In this document: positions 1 to 8,715 of the stretch, in pieces | Layout: each line of letters begins with the position of its first letter | Position numbering within the stretch: position 1 is the first letter of the stretch | The notes under the pieces: model-generated | Databases searched by the model: none | Seen by the model: the letters and a program-made list of their open reading frames with translations, nothing else | What the model was told of the DNA's origin: nothing | Made by a program: the position numbers and the translations under genes | From: Bacteroidales bacterium | GTDB taxonomy: Bacteria > Bacteroidota > Bacteroidia > Bacteroidales > UBA4417 | Length of the DNA stretch: 64,000 bases | Assembly: GCA_016707705.1 (NCBI GenBank) | Contig: JADJHD010000010.1 | Span: 98,769 to 162,768 of the forward strand | Reading direction: 5' to 3'

Positions 1-167
1 TGGAGAAGGGAGTAAGGAGTTCGAAGTCGGGAGTCGGAGACAGAGGTTAGATGATGGAAGTCGGAAGTCAGAAGCCTCTCAAAAACCCGGGTCTTTGCCT
101 GTAAATTACCACCCACAACCCACTTCCCAACTTCGACATCCGAAATCCGACATTCGCCATCCCACAT
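1..167. repeat. degenerate heptad repeat array
   Basis: The stretch downstream of the RND gene is built of imperfect 7-base units. On the plus strand these read like ggagtcg, gaagtcg and aagtcag. In the second half they read like catccga, aatccga and catccca. No open reading frame is convincing here. The same style of repeat recurs near 57.6, 60.1 and 62.3 kb, always between genes. Function is unknown; strand-slippage expansion is the simplest origin. Confidence 0.7.
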
Positions 168-3100
168 TTACTGCTCTATCAGATTCGCCTTATCAGCGTT
201 TCGATCCATCTTACGGTTAGCTATTTTTTCCTTTATCGTATCCACTATGTAATACATCATCGGAACTAAATAAACAGTCAGGATCATTGACGACAGCAGG
301 CCTCCGATAATAACCCATGCCAGCCCGTTTTTCCACTCGCTGGCCGTTCCCTGCGCTAATGCAATGGGCAACATACCAATAGCCATGGCCAGGGTTGTCA
401 TCAGGATTGGGCGCATACGTTCTTTGCCTGCGATGATTAAAGCTTCTTTAAAATGCTTGCCCCGGGTTTTTAACTGGTTGGTAAAATCCACAATAAGGAT
501 GGCATTCTTTGTTACCAAACCCATAAGCATAATCAATCCAAGCTGTGCAAACAAGGTCAGATCGTTTAACGATAAGTTTAAGGCCAGGAATGCCCGATAG
601 CAGCCATAGGTATGGCAAATAAAGCCACAAAAGGATAGATATAGCTGTCGTAAAGGGCAATCATGATCAGGTAAATCAGTAAAAATGAGATAAGCAGAAC
701 CGAGCCCAAAGCCCCGAAACTTTCATTCTGTGTTTTGATATCTGCACCCCAGGTTAGTTTGACACCTTCAGGTAAGGGGCGAGTTTTCAAGAAGCTTATC
801 GCGTCGTCAGCTAAAGTTCCGGAGGGCCTGCCAAACGATTCCGAGGTAATGGTAACGGAAGGTTGCCGATCAAGTCGTTCGAGCAACGAAGGCGAATTAT
901 CCTGCTTCACCTCTGCAAATTGTGACACTTCAATAGGGATATTTATTGGATTTACGATGGAAAGACGCTGCACGTCCTCAAAGTTTCTTCGGTCAAAGTC
1001 ATCGAGCCATATACGAACCGGGTACTCGGTTCCATTTTCGGTTAAGGTGGCATCATCATTACCGGTAATGGCGGTTCTGAGATTTAATCCTACATAAGCT
1101 GTGGTTAATCCCAAACGCTGCATTTTATCTTTATCAGGAATCACCTTGTATTCAGGACTTCCTTCTTCAACTGATAACTGAACATTATCGGCACCGGGTA
1201 TTTTTTCGATAGCCGTTTTCAGTTCATTCCCTGTTTTCATTACCTGGTTAAGGTCGTTTCCGCTCAGAGTAATTTTTATGGGTGACTGTTTGGGTAATAA
1301 GCCTAAAACTGCCATCGAAAAGTTAACTCCCGAAAATTCTTTCTTCAGCTCTTCGCGAAGCAGTTTCATAAAGGCTTCCGTTTTAATGTTTCTTTCCTTT
1401 TCCGGCTTCAGCTGAATGGTAAACTCCGATATATTGGCAGAACCAACGCCTAAACTTCCGATTCCTGTGCTTGGACCAGCAATGTTGCTGAAAAGTGTTG
1501 CCACTTCGGGCTGCTGCAGTATAAAATTTTCAACCTGCTGAGTCCTGATATTGTTCTCCTGAACGGTGGTTGTTTTATCATATTCGAGGTTCAAACGAAA
1601 TTTTCCCTGGTCGCCGGTCGACATCATTTCCTTACCAATAATGCCTTGTTTCAGCATGGCAACGGTCATTACCAACAAGAAAATAACTATTCCTGAAAAG
1701 ATAAGCTTGTGGCTGAGCACCCATTCCAGCTGAAGGCCATACCAATCAATGAATGATGTTAATTGCCTTTCGAACCAGAGCAGAAAACGGTTCATAAAGT
1801 TGGTCGGCTGCAAATCTTCCTTTTTCCCAATCCTCGAAGCCAGCCAGGGTACCAAAGTAAAACCCACTAACAAGCTGGTAAGTGTGGAGGTTATAACTAC
1901 GATAGAGAATTGTTTGAGCATATCGGCTACAAATACCTGTAAAAACAGGATGGGCAGGAAAACAACCACGTCGACCAGGGTAATTGAAATGGCCGAAAAA
2001 CCAATTTCCATACGCCCTTCCAAAGCAGCATCCCGTTTATCTTTTCCCATATCAATGTGCCGCTGAATATTTTCCAGGATAACAATGGCATCATCCACGA
2101 GAATACCGATAATTAACGACATAGCGAGCAAGGTCATCAGGTTTAAGGTGAATCCCATCAGCCACATCACGGCAAAGGCGGTAATTAACGAGGTTGGGAT
2201 TGCGATTAATACAATCAAGGAATTACGGTAGCTTCGTAAAAACAGGAACATAACCAGCGAAACCAGGATTACCGCCAGAAAGAGGTCGTCAACCACTGAA
2301 TTTACCGCGGCAATGGTCATGTCGGTTGAATCGTCTGCAACTATAAATTTCACCCCGGATTTGGAATTAGCGGCTTCAATCTGGGCAAGTTTTGCATGCA
2401 CCAGTTTCGAAACTTCCACGGCATTAGCGTCACCTTGTTTTTTCAATAAAAGGCCTATTCCGTTCACTCCGTTGTAGCGGCTTACCGAACTTATTTCTTT
2501 CACGCCATCGATGACTGATGCCACATCTTTTACGTAAACCGGCATTCCGGAGGCAGGCATTGCAACCTGTACATTCATAATGTCATTTACAGTCGAAAAT
2601 TTTCCTGTCAAGCGGACGGAGTTACTTTCTTTATCGGTTTGCGCTTTCCCGGCAGGCAAATCAATTCCTGAACGGTTAATGGCATCCACAACCTGGTAAA
2701 GTGAAATTTTATACAGTTTTAGTTTGTCCTGATCTGCTTTCACCTGGATTTCGCGTTCTTCGCCTCCGAGCAGGGTAATTTCAGCAACTCCTTTTAATTG
2801 CTGGATTTGTGGAAGATATTCATCCTTCATTTTCTGATAAAATTCCGTTCCCGGCAAATTACTGGTTGCACTAATCGAAATGATTGGCAAATCGTTGGGC
2901 GAAACTTTGCTCATTACCGGACTCAGAATATCTGCCGGAAGGTCTTTTTTGATATTGTCGATATAGCGTTGGGCATCCTGCATGGCAATGTTCAGATCCG
3001 TTCCATATTTCAGGTTGGCAATAATAATTGAGGCGTTGGGCATGGATTTGGTCTCCAGGTAATCTACACCTTCGAGATTCGAAAGCGCATCCTCTATTTT

Positions 3101-3295
3101 TCTTGAAACAGAAGTTTCCACTTCATTAGGTTCGGCACCCGGGTACATTGTTTTTATAACAACTACAGGCTGGTTAAAGTCGGGCAACAGTTCATACCCC
3201 AGGTTTTTAAAACCTATTATGCCCAATAAGGCGAATACACTGAAAATAACGATAATCAGTGAAGGGCGGTTGATTGATAGTTGAGTAATGTTCAT
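168..3295 (-). CDS. RND efflux pump inner-membrane transporter (one frameshift)
   Basis: This is an AcrB/MexB-type proton-driven drug or metabolite exporter of the inner membrane. The first 901 codons (from 3295) cover the N-terminal helix, both periplasmic loops and TM2-TM10. The TM4 motif GILVDDAIVILENI with the proton-relay aspartates lies near residue 400. The remaining about 128 residues, from FAQLGLIMLMGLVTKNAI onward, are in another frame (168-554). Adding one G to the GGG run at 593-595 (minus strand) restores AIPMAAIGAFLALNLSLNDL and gives a protein of about 1045 residues, the normal family length. A base-calling or consensus error is therefore likelier than a dead gene. It is the last gene of an operon with the TolC and adaptor genes upstream and follows the four-helix-bundle gene by 2 bases. 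Substrate is unknown. Confidence 0.9.
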
Positions 3296-3297
3296 GG

Positions 3298-3690
3298 CTA
3301 TTCTGTTATTGTATTTTTTGTAAAATCAGCGCTTTTTCTAATTCCGAATGATGATAAAAGGAGGGAAAGAGCTTTACAATATGTATCGGTTTCTTTGAGT
3401 AGTTCATCAGCGGCTTCTGTTTCCAGGACATGGGCTGCTTTGAGCAGGTTGAGGTACGTTCTTGTTTTTCGCGCTTCATTAGCAGAAGCAGATAAACTGG
3501 TATAATAATCAGGTTTCGATTTCGCCGCCTGAGCTTCTTCGATACTGTGGAGTATGGCGTTGCCACTTTTTAAAAGACGGCTCGAAAAATAATTTTCTTT
3601 TTTCGCGTCAGTCAGGTAATTGTAGCAATGCACGATTTTAAATGCATACTCAAAACCTTTTTTCTCAATAACACTCGTTCTGTTGTTCAT
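3298..3690 (-). CDS. four helix bundle protein (23S rRNA intervening-sequence family)
   Basis: This is a 130-residue all-helical protein. The pattern FEYAFKIVHCYNYL...SRLLKSGNAILHSIEEAQAA...YYTSLSASANEARKTRTYL...LLKETDTYCKAL is that of the S23/avd-like four helix bundle family. Family members occur as free genes, in rRNA intervening sequences and beside diversity-generating reverse transcriptases. They assemble as pentameric barrels, but their job outside those settings is unknown. Here the gene sits inside an efflux operon, 3 bases downstream of the adaptor gene and 2 bases upstream of the pump gene, so it must be co-transcribed. No reverse transcriptase or variable repeat lies nearby. Identity is recognised from sequence pattern; any role in efflux would be inference. 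Confidence 0.8.
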   Translation of the reverse strand: MNNRTSVIEKKGFEYAFKIVHCYNYLTDAKKENYFSSRLLKSGNAILHSIEEAQAAKSKPDYYTSLSASANEARKTRTYLNLLKAAHVLETEAADELLKETDTYCKALSLLLSSFGIRKSADFTKNTITE

Positions 3691-3693
3691 GGT

Positions 3694-4749
3694 TCAATTG
3701 CCGTTAAGGGTAACATTTGCTCCGTCGAATAGATTTATAAACCCGTTGGTGACAATAATATCGCCTGCCACCAAACCCGCTGACACTACAACCTTGTTCT
3801 GTATCCTGTTCACAAGGGTGATGTTTTGCAGGACTGCTTTCCCGTTTTTTACCAGGTAAACCTGTGGCTGAATATTGGATCCAACAATAGCAGATGCCGG
3901 AATAATAATATGATTTTCAGTATCTGAACTTTTCATTTGAACTTTTCCGAACATCCCTGACTTGATTTTAAGATCAACAGTATTGCTAACCGAAAGCTGA
4001 ACCGGATAACTGTTACCCATATTGGATTTACTGCCTGTCATTGTTACTTTTCCTGTCAAAGGAGTTTCGGAATACACATCGGCTGAAAGAGTGCACAACT
4101 GGTTCATTTTAAATTGACTCAATTCTTTTTCGGGTACATTGGCAGTGAACTTCAACAGCGAAATATCTGTGAGCTGTAGCAGAGGTATACCGGGTGAGGC
4201 ATAAGCGCCTACTTCGGTAAGTTTGGCAGTTACAATTCCGCTAAAAGGAGCTACAATAGTGGTTTTGCTGATTTGTTCGAGCAAAGTTGTTCTTTGAACG
4301 TTGGCCGATTTCAGAGCCAGCTCCGATTTTTCCAGCTGTACTCCCTGGATGGCATCAGCCTTTGCCAAAACGGAATAACGCTTTACATCGGCTTCTAATC
4401 CTTCAATCTGAATTTCAACGATCTGCTGCTGTAACTTCAACAAGGAATTATCCAGTTGAATTAATTCCTGGCCAGCCTTTACATTACTTCCGACATCAAC
4501 CCTAATTGAATTGATTTTTCCCTGGATATCAGCGCTGAGCCGGGTTTCCTTATTGGGTTCAAAAGTACCGGCATAAACAGTATTGTTTGAAGCACCCTCC
4601 GGTTTTATTGTAAGGGTCTGCACGCCAATTGCCTGTTCTTTATCGTATTGAAAAACCCTGTTTTTGGTGGTTTCTTTATTGCCTTTGAGGCGGATGATTA
4701 CTATCGCAATTATGGCTATTGCTGCAACTATATAAATTATCTTTTTCAT
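3694..4749 (-). CDS. RND efflux periplasmic adaptor (HlyD/MFP family)
   Basis: This membrane-fusion protein bridges the RND pump and the TolC channel. The start at 4749 gives MKKIIYIVAAIAIIAIVIIR, a single N-terminal anchor. A longer open frame to 4806 would add 19 hydrophilic residues before the anchor and is less likely. The lipoyl/barrel-sandwich half motif GKINSIRVDVGSNVKAGQ lies near residue 75. It is followed by a coiled-coil hairpin rich in L, Q and E, then the second lipoyl half TIVAPFSGIVTAKLTEVGAY, the beta-barrel and the membrane-proximal domain ending in VTNGFINLFDGANV. Length of about 351 residues is normal. It lies between the tolC-like gene and the four-helix-bundle gene in the same operon. 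Confidence 0.9.
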   Translation of the reverse strand: MKKIIYIVAAIAIIAIVIIRLKGNKETTKNRVFQYDKEQAIGVQTLTIKPEGASNNTVYAGTFEPNKETRLSADIQGKINSIRVDVGSNVKAGQELIQLDNSLLKLQQQIVEIQIEGLEADVKRYSVLAKADAIQGVQLEKSELALKSANVQRTTLLEQISKTTIVAPFSGIVTAKLTEVGAYASPGIPLLQLTDISLLKFTANVPEKELSQFKMNQLCTLSADVYSETPLTGKVTMTGSKSNMGNSYPVQLSVSNTVDLKIKSGMFGKVQMKSSDTENHIIIPASAIVGSNIQPQVYLVKNGKAVLQNITLVNRIQNKVVVSAGLVAGDIIVTNGFINLFDGANVTLNGN

Positions 4750-4817
4750 GTTCTTTGATTTGTTGTTGATTGTGAATTTTAAATCGTTATTATTCATTCG
4801 TAACACTTCGGCTTCGC

Positions 4818-6182
4818 TCAGTGTAAAATCGTAAATTCTAATTTCTTATTTGCAATCAGGTTACCTGTTACCCTTTTGTATTCCAGTTCGGCTCTGCGAA
4901 GATTTATTAATGCCACGATATAATTTTGCTGGGATTCGCGCAGGGAATTGTCGGCCAGAAGCAAATCTGTAATGTTGGCCACACCTTGCTGGTTTTGCAA
5001 TACAGTGTTGTTATAAATCTTTTTAGCAAGTTCTATTTGAGTATTCACGGTGGTAATGGTTGTGTTTGCTATGCTTAATTGCATTTCGGCATTCACCAGG
5101 TCAAGGTTGGCCTTTTCAGTCAGTATTTCCTTTTGAATGATCGTCTTGTTCACTTCAATCTTTTTACCATCAATTTTATGCTTTGTAACCATTCCATTAA
5201 AAAGAGGAACCGAAAGCTGGGCGCCTACATACCCTATCGGATGGAAATTAAAAAAGCTGTTTGTTCCGGTAGTGCCAAAACCGTTAGTGCCATATACTCC
5301 ATAAGCGTTCACTGAGGGCAAGCGAGAATTTTTAAGACCACTTAACTCCGAAAGACTAAACTCCATCTTCTTGTCAATCAATATGATATCCGTGGTCGTT
5401 TTAAGCTGAAAAGTAGTTTCATTTATGGATGTTTCGTTTATCTGAACCTGGATGGAATCGGAAATTGGCTTTCCCATCAGGAATTTAAGCGCGTTTAACA
5501 CCTGCTGATGTTGAGAAGAAATTGTGCTTCTTTGCGTGGTTAACTGTTCCAGTTGCAATTTCAGCCGGTCAACGTCAGTGCCTTTGGCTGACTGTTGCTG
5601 GTAAAGCAAGGTGGTTGTTTGTACCAGCTTATTGGTATTAATGATATTACTATCCATAAAAGCCAGCTGATTTAAAAGCACCTGTGCGTTGTAGTAAGCA
5701 TTGGAAACTTCCAATACCACATCCTCATCGGTTTTGCGCTTTTGTATTTCCGACAGTTCACCGGCAATGCGGGAGCTTTTAATCGCGCTCAATGCTGTGG
5801 GATTAAACAATGGCATGGCGAGCTGCAGGTTGGTGCTCAGGTTCTGGGGCACTCCAAACTGAATTTCCTTATAGGTACCTGCCGGTCCGCCAAAAGCTTC
5901 CTGGGGCATGATCTGGTAAGGCAGATCCGCATAATAGCGGTAGTCGGCGAACCCGGTGAGTTTTGGCAACAAAGTGCTTTTAGCTTCACGGTTCTTTTCG
6001 CTGGCTACCAAACCATCCTGCTGGACTAATCTGATGTTTCGGTTGTAAATCAGTGCGGTGTCGATGCATTGGTTTAATGAGAGTGTCTGTGTTTGCGCAG
6101 AAACAACCATTAGCAACAGCACACCTGTTAAAAGGACTCTGTAAAATTTTGTTTCTCTTAGCTTTTGCCTGTACTTGAACAT
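4818..6182 (-). CDS. TolC family outer membrane efflux channel
   Basis: This is the outer-membrane factor of the tripartite pump, 454 residues. After a signal peptide (VLLTGVLLLMVVSAQTQ) the mature part opens with LSLNQCIDTALIYNRNIRLVQQ, typical of the first OEP helix. Long amphipathic helices rich in Q, N and L follow in two repeats, with the beta-strand segment FNFHPIGYVGAQLSVPLFNG marking the second repeat. The C-terminal helix LLLADNSLRESQQNYIVALINLRRAELEYKRVTG is the usual ending. It is transcribed with the TetR gene 31 bases upstream and the adaptor gene downstream. Confidence 0.92.
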   Translation of the reverse strand: MFKYRQKLRETKFYRVLLTGVLLLMVVSAQTQTLSLNQCIDTALIYNRNIRLVQQDGLVASEKNREAKSTLLPKLTGFADYRYYADLPYQIMPQEAFGGPAGTYKEIQFGVPQNLSTNLQLAMPLFNPTALSAIKSSRIAGELSEIQKRKTDEDVVLEVSNAYYNAQVLLNQLAFMDSNIINTNKLVQTTTLLYQQQSAKGTDVDRLKLQLEQLTTQRSTISSQHQQVLNALKFLMGKPISDSIQVQINETSINETTFQLKTTTDIILIDKKMEFSLSELSGLKNSRLPSVNAYGVYGTNGFGTTGTNSFFNFHPIGYVGAQLSVPLFNGMVTKHKIDGKKIEVNKTIIQKEILTEKANLDLVNAEMQLSIANTTITTVNTQIELAKKIYNNTVLQNQQGVANITDLLLADNSLRESQQNYIVALINLRRAELEYKRVTGNLIANKKLEFTILH

Positions 6183-6213
6183 GTGTTTGATTTTTTAAAT
6201 TGTTGTTTTCTTT

Positions 6214-6771
6214 TTAGTCCGCATTATTTTTACTTTTCAATAGTGTAATATCTCTGACAAGAGACTCCGCAAGCCTTTGTTCGTTCATGAGCAATCGAAA
6301 ACTCACCAGGATTCTATTTACCAGATATCTGGTTTTTACTTCGGCCTGAAAAATATTTTCATGTTTCCCTTTGTTTATAACTTGCAACAGAAAATTTTCC
6401 GCTCTCTTTATTATTCTCCTCATTATAACCAGTATTTCAGAATCCCTTTCTGCCAAATGTTTGTCAAAGATCAGTACCAGGTAAAAAGGACTCTGCTCGA
6501 ATAATTTATTCAGGATTTTAAAGAGGGCTTGAAGTTCATCCTCCGGTGATAGGTTGCTTATGGCCACATCTTTTATCAGCTGCATTATTTTTGTTTCCAA
6601 ACTGACTAACAACATAATCGGAATATCCTTGTCTCTTTTTAAGTACTTGGAAAGCTCCGCATGAGATATTCCCATTTTCAGTTCTAATTCTTCTATTGAT
6701 AATTCATTTATCCCTGATTGAAGCACAAGTCTTCCGGCAGCTTCGATTATGTCTTCTTTTTCTAAGTTCAT
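6214..6771 (-). CDS. TetR/AcrR-like transcriptional regulator with divergent HTH
   Basis: A protein of about 185 residues. The start is placed at the ATG at 6771 (MNLEKEDIIEAAGRLVL) because an upstream GTG at 6798 would put the start inside the palindrome at 6786-6799. The N-terminal helix aligns with TetR proteins (IIEAAGRLVLQSGINELSIEEL). The recognition region reads GISHAELSKYLKRDKDI instead of the usual xxxxIYRHFxSKED, so the HTH is unusual. The C-terminal half is helical, as in ligand-binding TetR domains. It resembles the neighbouring TetR at 7214-7801 and may be a diverged duplicate. As first gene of the efflux operon, with a palindrome just upstream, it is a plausible local repressor. 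Confidence 0.75.
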   Translation of the reverse strand: MNLEKEDIIEAAGRLVLQSGINELSIEELELKMGISHAELSKYLKRDKDIPIMLLVSLETKIMQLIKDVAISNLSPEDELQALFKILNKLFEQSPFYLVLIFDKHLAERDSEILVIMRRIIKRAENFLLQVINKGKHENIFQAEVKTRYLVNRILVSFRLLMNEQRLAESLVRDITLLKSKNNAD

Positions 6772-6785
6772 GACTTGCGAGAGTA

Positions 6786-6799
6786 AGTAAATGTTCACT
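6786..6799. promoter_or_regulatory. candidate TetR operator, site 1
   Basis: The plus strand reads AGTAAATGTTCACT, one mismatch from the perfect palindrome AGTGAATGTTCACT (6+2+6). It lies 15 bases upstream of the TetR start at 6771, in the gap before the efflux operon. A second copy with one different mismatch lies at 8233-8246 and flanking bases also agree (GAkAGTAAGTrAATGTTCrCT across both). The geometry and location suit a TetR-family operator that controls the pump genes. Confidence 0.55.
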
Positions 6800-6827
6800 A
6801 ACTAAGTTAAACAAATTTTTTTGAGTA

Positions 6828-7217
6828 TTATTTGTTGTTTTTTGAAATCACAAAGAAAGCAAGTATAATAAACACAACTGTAACAGTCATTCTGAACAAC
6901 ATTGCCCCAATGGTTTTAGATTCATAGACGCCACCTGAGTTTAAATGAATAAACAGACCTATAAAAGCGAAAAACAGGATTACTGCTGATATGCCAAGTG
7001 GCTTTATAGTCCAATTTTTATTCTTCATAAAACCATAAGCAGCAAAAAGATACATGATGCTACTAAGAAAATTTGCCCAAACAACAAGTAAAACATAATT
7101 TCCCTCTTTTGCCCTTATGCCAAACAAGTCGAATATCACAGAACTGCTCAGGAACAAGGTTAACAAACCAAAAGCGGCTAACAGTGTGGCTATTATATAT
7201 AGAAGTGCCTTTTTCAT
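6828..7217 (-). CDS. small four-helix integral membrane protein, unknown function
   Basis: A protein of 129 residues with four predicted membrane helices: LLYIIATLLAAFGLLTLFL, VLLVVWANFLSSIMYLFAAY, PLGISAVILFFAFIGLFIHL and MLFRMTVTVVFIILAFFVI. It ends in a short lysine-rich tail (SKNNK). No family is recognised with certainty. The start overlaps the end of the upstream TetR gene by 4 bases (ATGA), a sign of translational coupling, so it belongs with that regulator. A role in sensing or export near the efflux system is possible but not shown. Confidence 0.7.
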   Translation of the reverse strand: MKKALLYIIATLLAAFGLLTLFLSSSVIFDLFGIRAKEGNYVLLVVWANFLSSIMYLFAAYGFMKNKNWTIKPLGISAVILFFAFIGLFIHLNSGGVYESKTIGAMLFRMTVTVVFIILAFFVISKNNK

Positions 7218-7801
7218 GCCTGTTTGTTTTTAATAAGTGTAAGAATAGATTGTACCATATTATCCCCACTCCTTTTAATGTCAAATTCGAAATTAGCGAT
7301 CCGCCATTTGAACATCTGGAGCTTGAATGTTCCCATGATAATATGCATAAGTTCGTCTGTTGTAATTGCATTTGTGAATATGCCTTTTTGTTGTCCTTCC
7401 ATAATCACAGGCATAAGGTGTTTGATTTTAACATTCATGAGTTTAAGCAGTGCTTCGTTGATAACCTGGCTTTCCTCCATAAGCCCATCTGAAAATACAG
7501 CAACGACAAAATGAGGGTTCAGTTTAAAAAACCGGAATTGTTCTGCAAACAGTGCTTTGAATTTTTCCTCCGGGATCAGTGAACTATCAAGATTCGAGAA
7601 TCGCTTGTCAATGTTATTGGCCAGGTAATTAAGCATGGCAATTATAATATCTTCCTTACTTTTAAAATGCCTGTAGATGGCACTTTCAGAAAACTGCATT
7701 TCTTTTGCCAGGTTTTTTATCGTGAGTCCGCTTACGCCTGAAGCTGTAAGTATTTTGCCAGCTGCTTCAATAATTTCTAACTGGCGGGGTGTGATATCCA
7801 T
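7214..7801 (-). CDS. TetR/AcrR family transcriptional regulator
   Basis: A protein of 195 residues with a canonical TetR DNA-binding domain at residues 8-55. It reads ITPRQLEIIEAAGKILTASG, then LTIKNLAKEMQFSESAIYRHFKSKEDII, including the recognition-helix signature SAIYRHFKSKE. The C-terminal half is helical and would bind a ligand and dimerise. It lies between a cupin gene (56 bases upstream) and the membrane protein gene it overlaps by 4 bases. The upstream palindrome at 8233-8246 sits on the promoter of the cupin, so this TetR probably represses its own transcription unit; it may also act on the efflux operon. Confidence 0.9.
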   Translation of the reverse strand: MDITPRQLEIIEAAGKILTASGVSGLTIKNLAKEMQFSESAIYRHFKSKEDIIIAMLNYLANNIDKRFSNLDSSLIPEEKFKALFAEQFRFFKLNPHFVVAVFSDGLMEESQVINEALLKLMNVKIKHLMPVIMEGQQKGIFTNAITTDELMHIIMGTFKLQMFKWRIANFEFDIKRSGDNMVQSILTLIKNKQA

Positions 7802-7857
7802 TTTGAATGTTTTGTATATTGTTATGTGTTTCTGCCAAGCTCTTATTGGAATTTAGG

Positions 7858-8196
7858 CTAAAGTACTTTAGTCTGACTTGTTGGCCTTGGTGCTTTTACA
7901 ACCAAAACCCTGGCTAAACCGTCGGAACTATTGCTGATGTAATGTACAATATCGGCAGGGCTTTCAACAAGTGTATCCGCTTCGCACACTTCGCTTTCGT
8001 CGCCGATATGTATCGTCGGAGTACCTTCAACTATAAAGAAAAACACATCAACCAGGGTTTTATGTGGTTTTAGGCTTTCACCAGGCTGTAAGGCCATAAG
8101 CATTGCCTGTGCCGATTCCTTGTTATACATCTCCCTTACGTCTATTTTGTGGGGAGTTTCTTTTACTGACTGGTTCTGGTATTTCGTGATTATCAT
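7858..8196 (-). CDS. cupin domain-containing protein
   Basis: A small single-domain cupin of about 112 residues. The start at 8196 (MIITKYQNQSVKETPHKIDV) is preferred over the longer open frame to 8280, which would run through the promoter and operator. The core reads MLMALQPGESLKPHKTLVDV, then FFFIVEGTPTIHIGD, then LVESPADIVHYISN. This keeps the beta-strand pattern and one or two of the metal-binding histidines of the cupin_2 family. Such proteins often protect against or sense small molecules; the substrate is unknown. It leads the TetR/membrane-protein unit. Confidence 0.8.
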   Translation of the reverse strand: MIITKYQNQSVKETPHKIDVREMYNKESAQAMLMALQPGESLKPHKTLVDVFFFIVEGTPTIHIGDESEVCEADTLVESPADIVHYISNSSDGLARVLVVKAPRPTSQTKVL

Positions 8197-8232
8197 TTTG
8201 TAAGGATTTAATGTGATTAATAATAGATAGTA

Positions 8233-8256
8233 AGTGAATGTTCGCTCACAAAGGTA
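8233..8256 (-). promoter_or_regulatory. cupin promoter -7 box with overlapping TetR operator, site 2
   Basis: On the minus strand a perfect Bacteroidota -7 box TACCTTTG lies at 8249-8256. Directly downstream of it, where transcription would begin, is the palindrome AGTGAATGTTCGCT (8233-8246, plus-strand reading), one mismatch from AGTGAATGTTCACT. A TTTG lies at 8272-8275, closer than the usual -33 spacing. An operator over the start site is a standard repressor position. Confidence 0.6.
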
Positions 8257-8478
8257 AGCTATTAGATAAACCAAATGCAAGTATTCTTGAAAATAAATTT
8301 TATTGATTTATGCAGGATGCTGTTAATAAACTATATACGGCACAACGTTTTGAAAGTTGGCCGCGTTAGGAATTTGAAAATGCTTTTAAATCCCTCATGA
8401 ATCAGCTGGATAGAAGCATTGGATTCAACTAAATATTTTCAGTTCAAATTCAATTAACTTGATGTTAACAATCGTTCT

Positions 8479-8616
8479 TCACCTCTTTTCAAACGTTTCT
8501 CCCTTTCCAGGTTCACCTGTCTTTGAGAAACACAGCGTAATGGAAATTTTATCGTATTTCAATTCAAAATGTGCATTATTATTGGGTTTCAATACTTGTA
8601 CATTATAGCCATACAT
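8479..8616 (-). CDS. possible 45-residue small ORF
   Basis: A 45-codon reading frame starts with ATG at 8616 and ends with TGA at 8479. It begins MYGYNVQVLKPNNNAHFELK and is preceded by GAGGAG at 7 bases, a strong ribosome-binding site for this phylum. No known family is recognised. It lies in the otherwise empty 435-base gap between the cupin gene and the IS21 remnant. It could be a real small protein, an old element fragment or chance. The rest of the gap (8281-8478, 8617-8715) shows nothing I can support. Confidence 0.3.
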   Translation of the reverse strand: MYGYNVQVLKPNNNAHFELKYDKISITLCFSKTGEPGKGETFEKR

Positions 8617-8715
8617 AATAATACTCCTCGCATATTCTGATTATTCCGGTGATTCAGCGCCACCATTCCGGCGCAATCAGCACTACCTAACAATGGGCGG
8701 ATTTGAATATCAATA

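Noticed and set aside
3306..3566. 86-codon frame overlapping the four-helix-bundle gene
   Set aside because: It is a shadow frame; the 130-residue frame has the family pattern.
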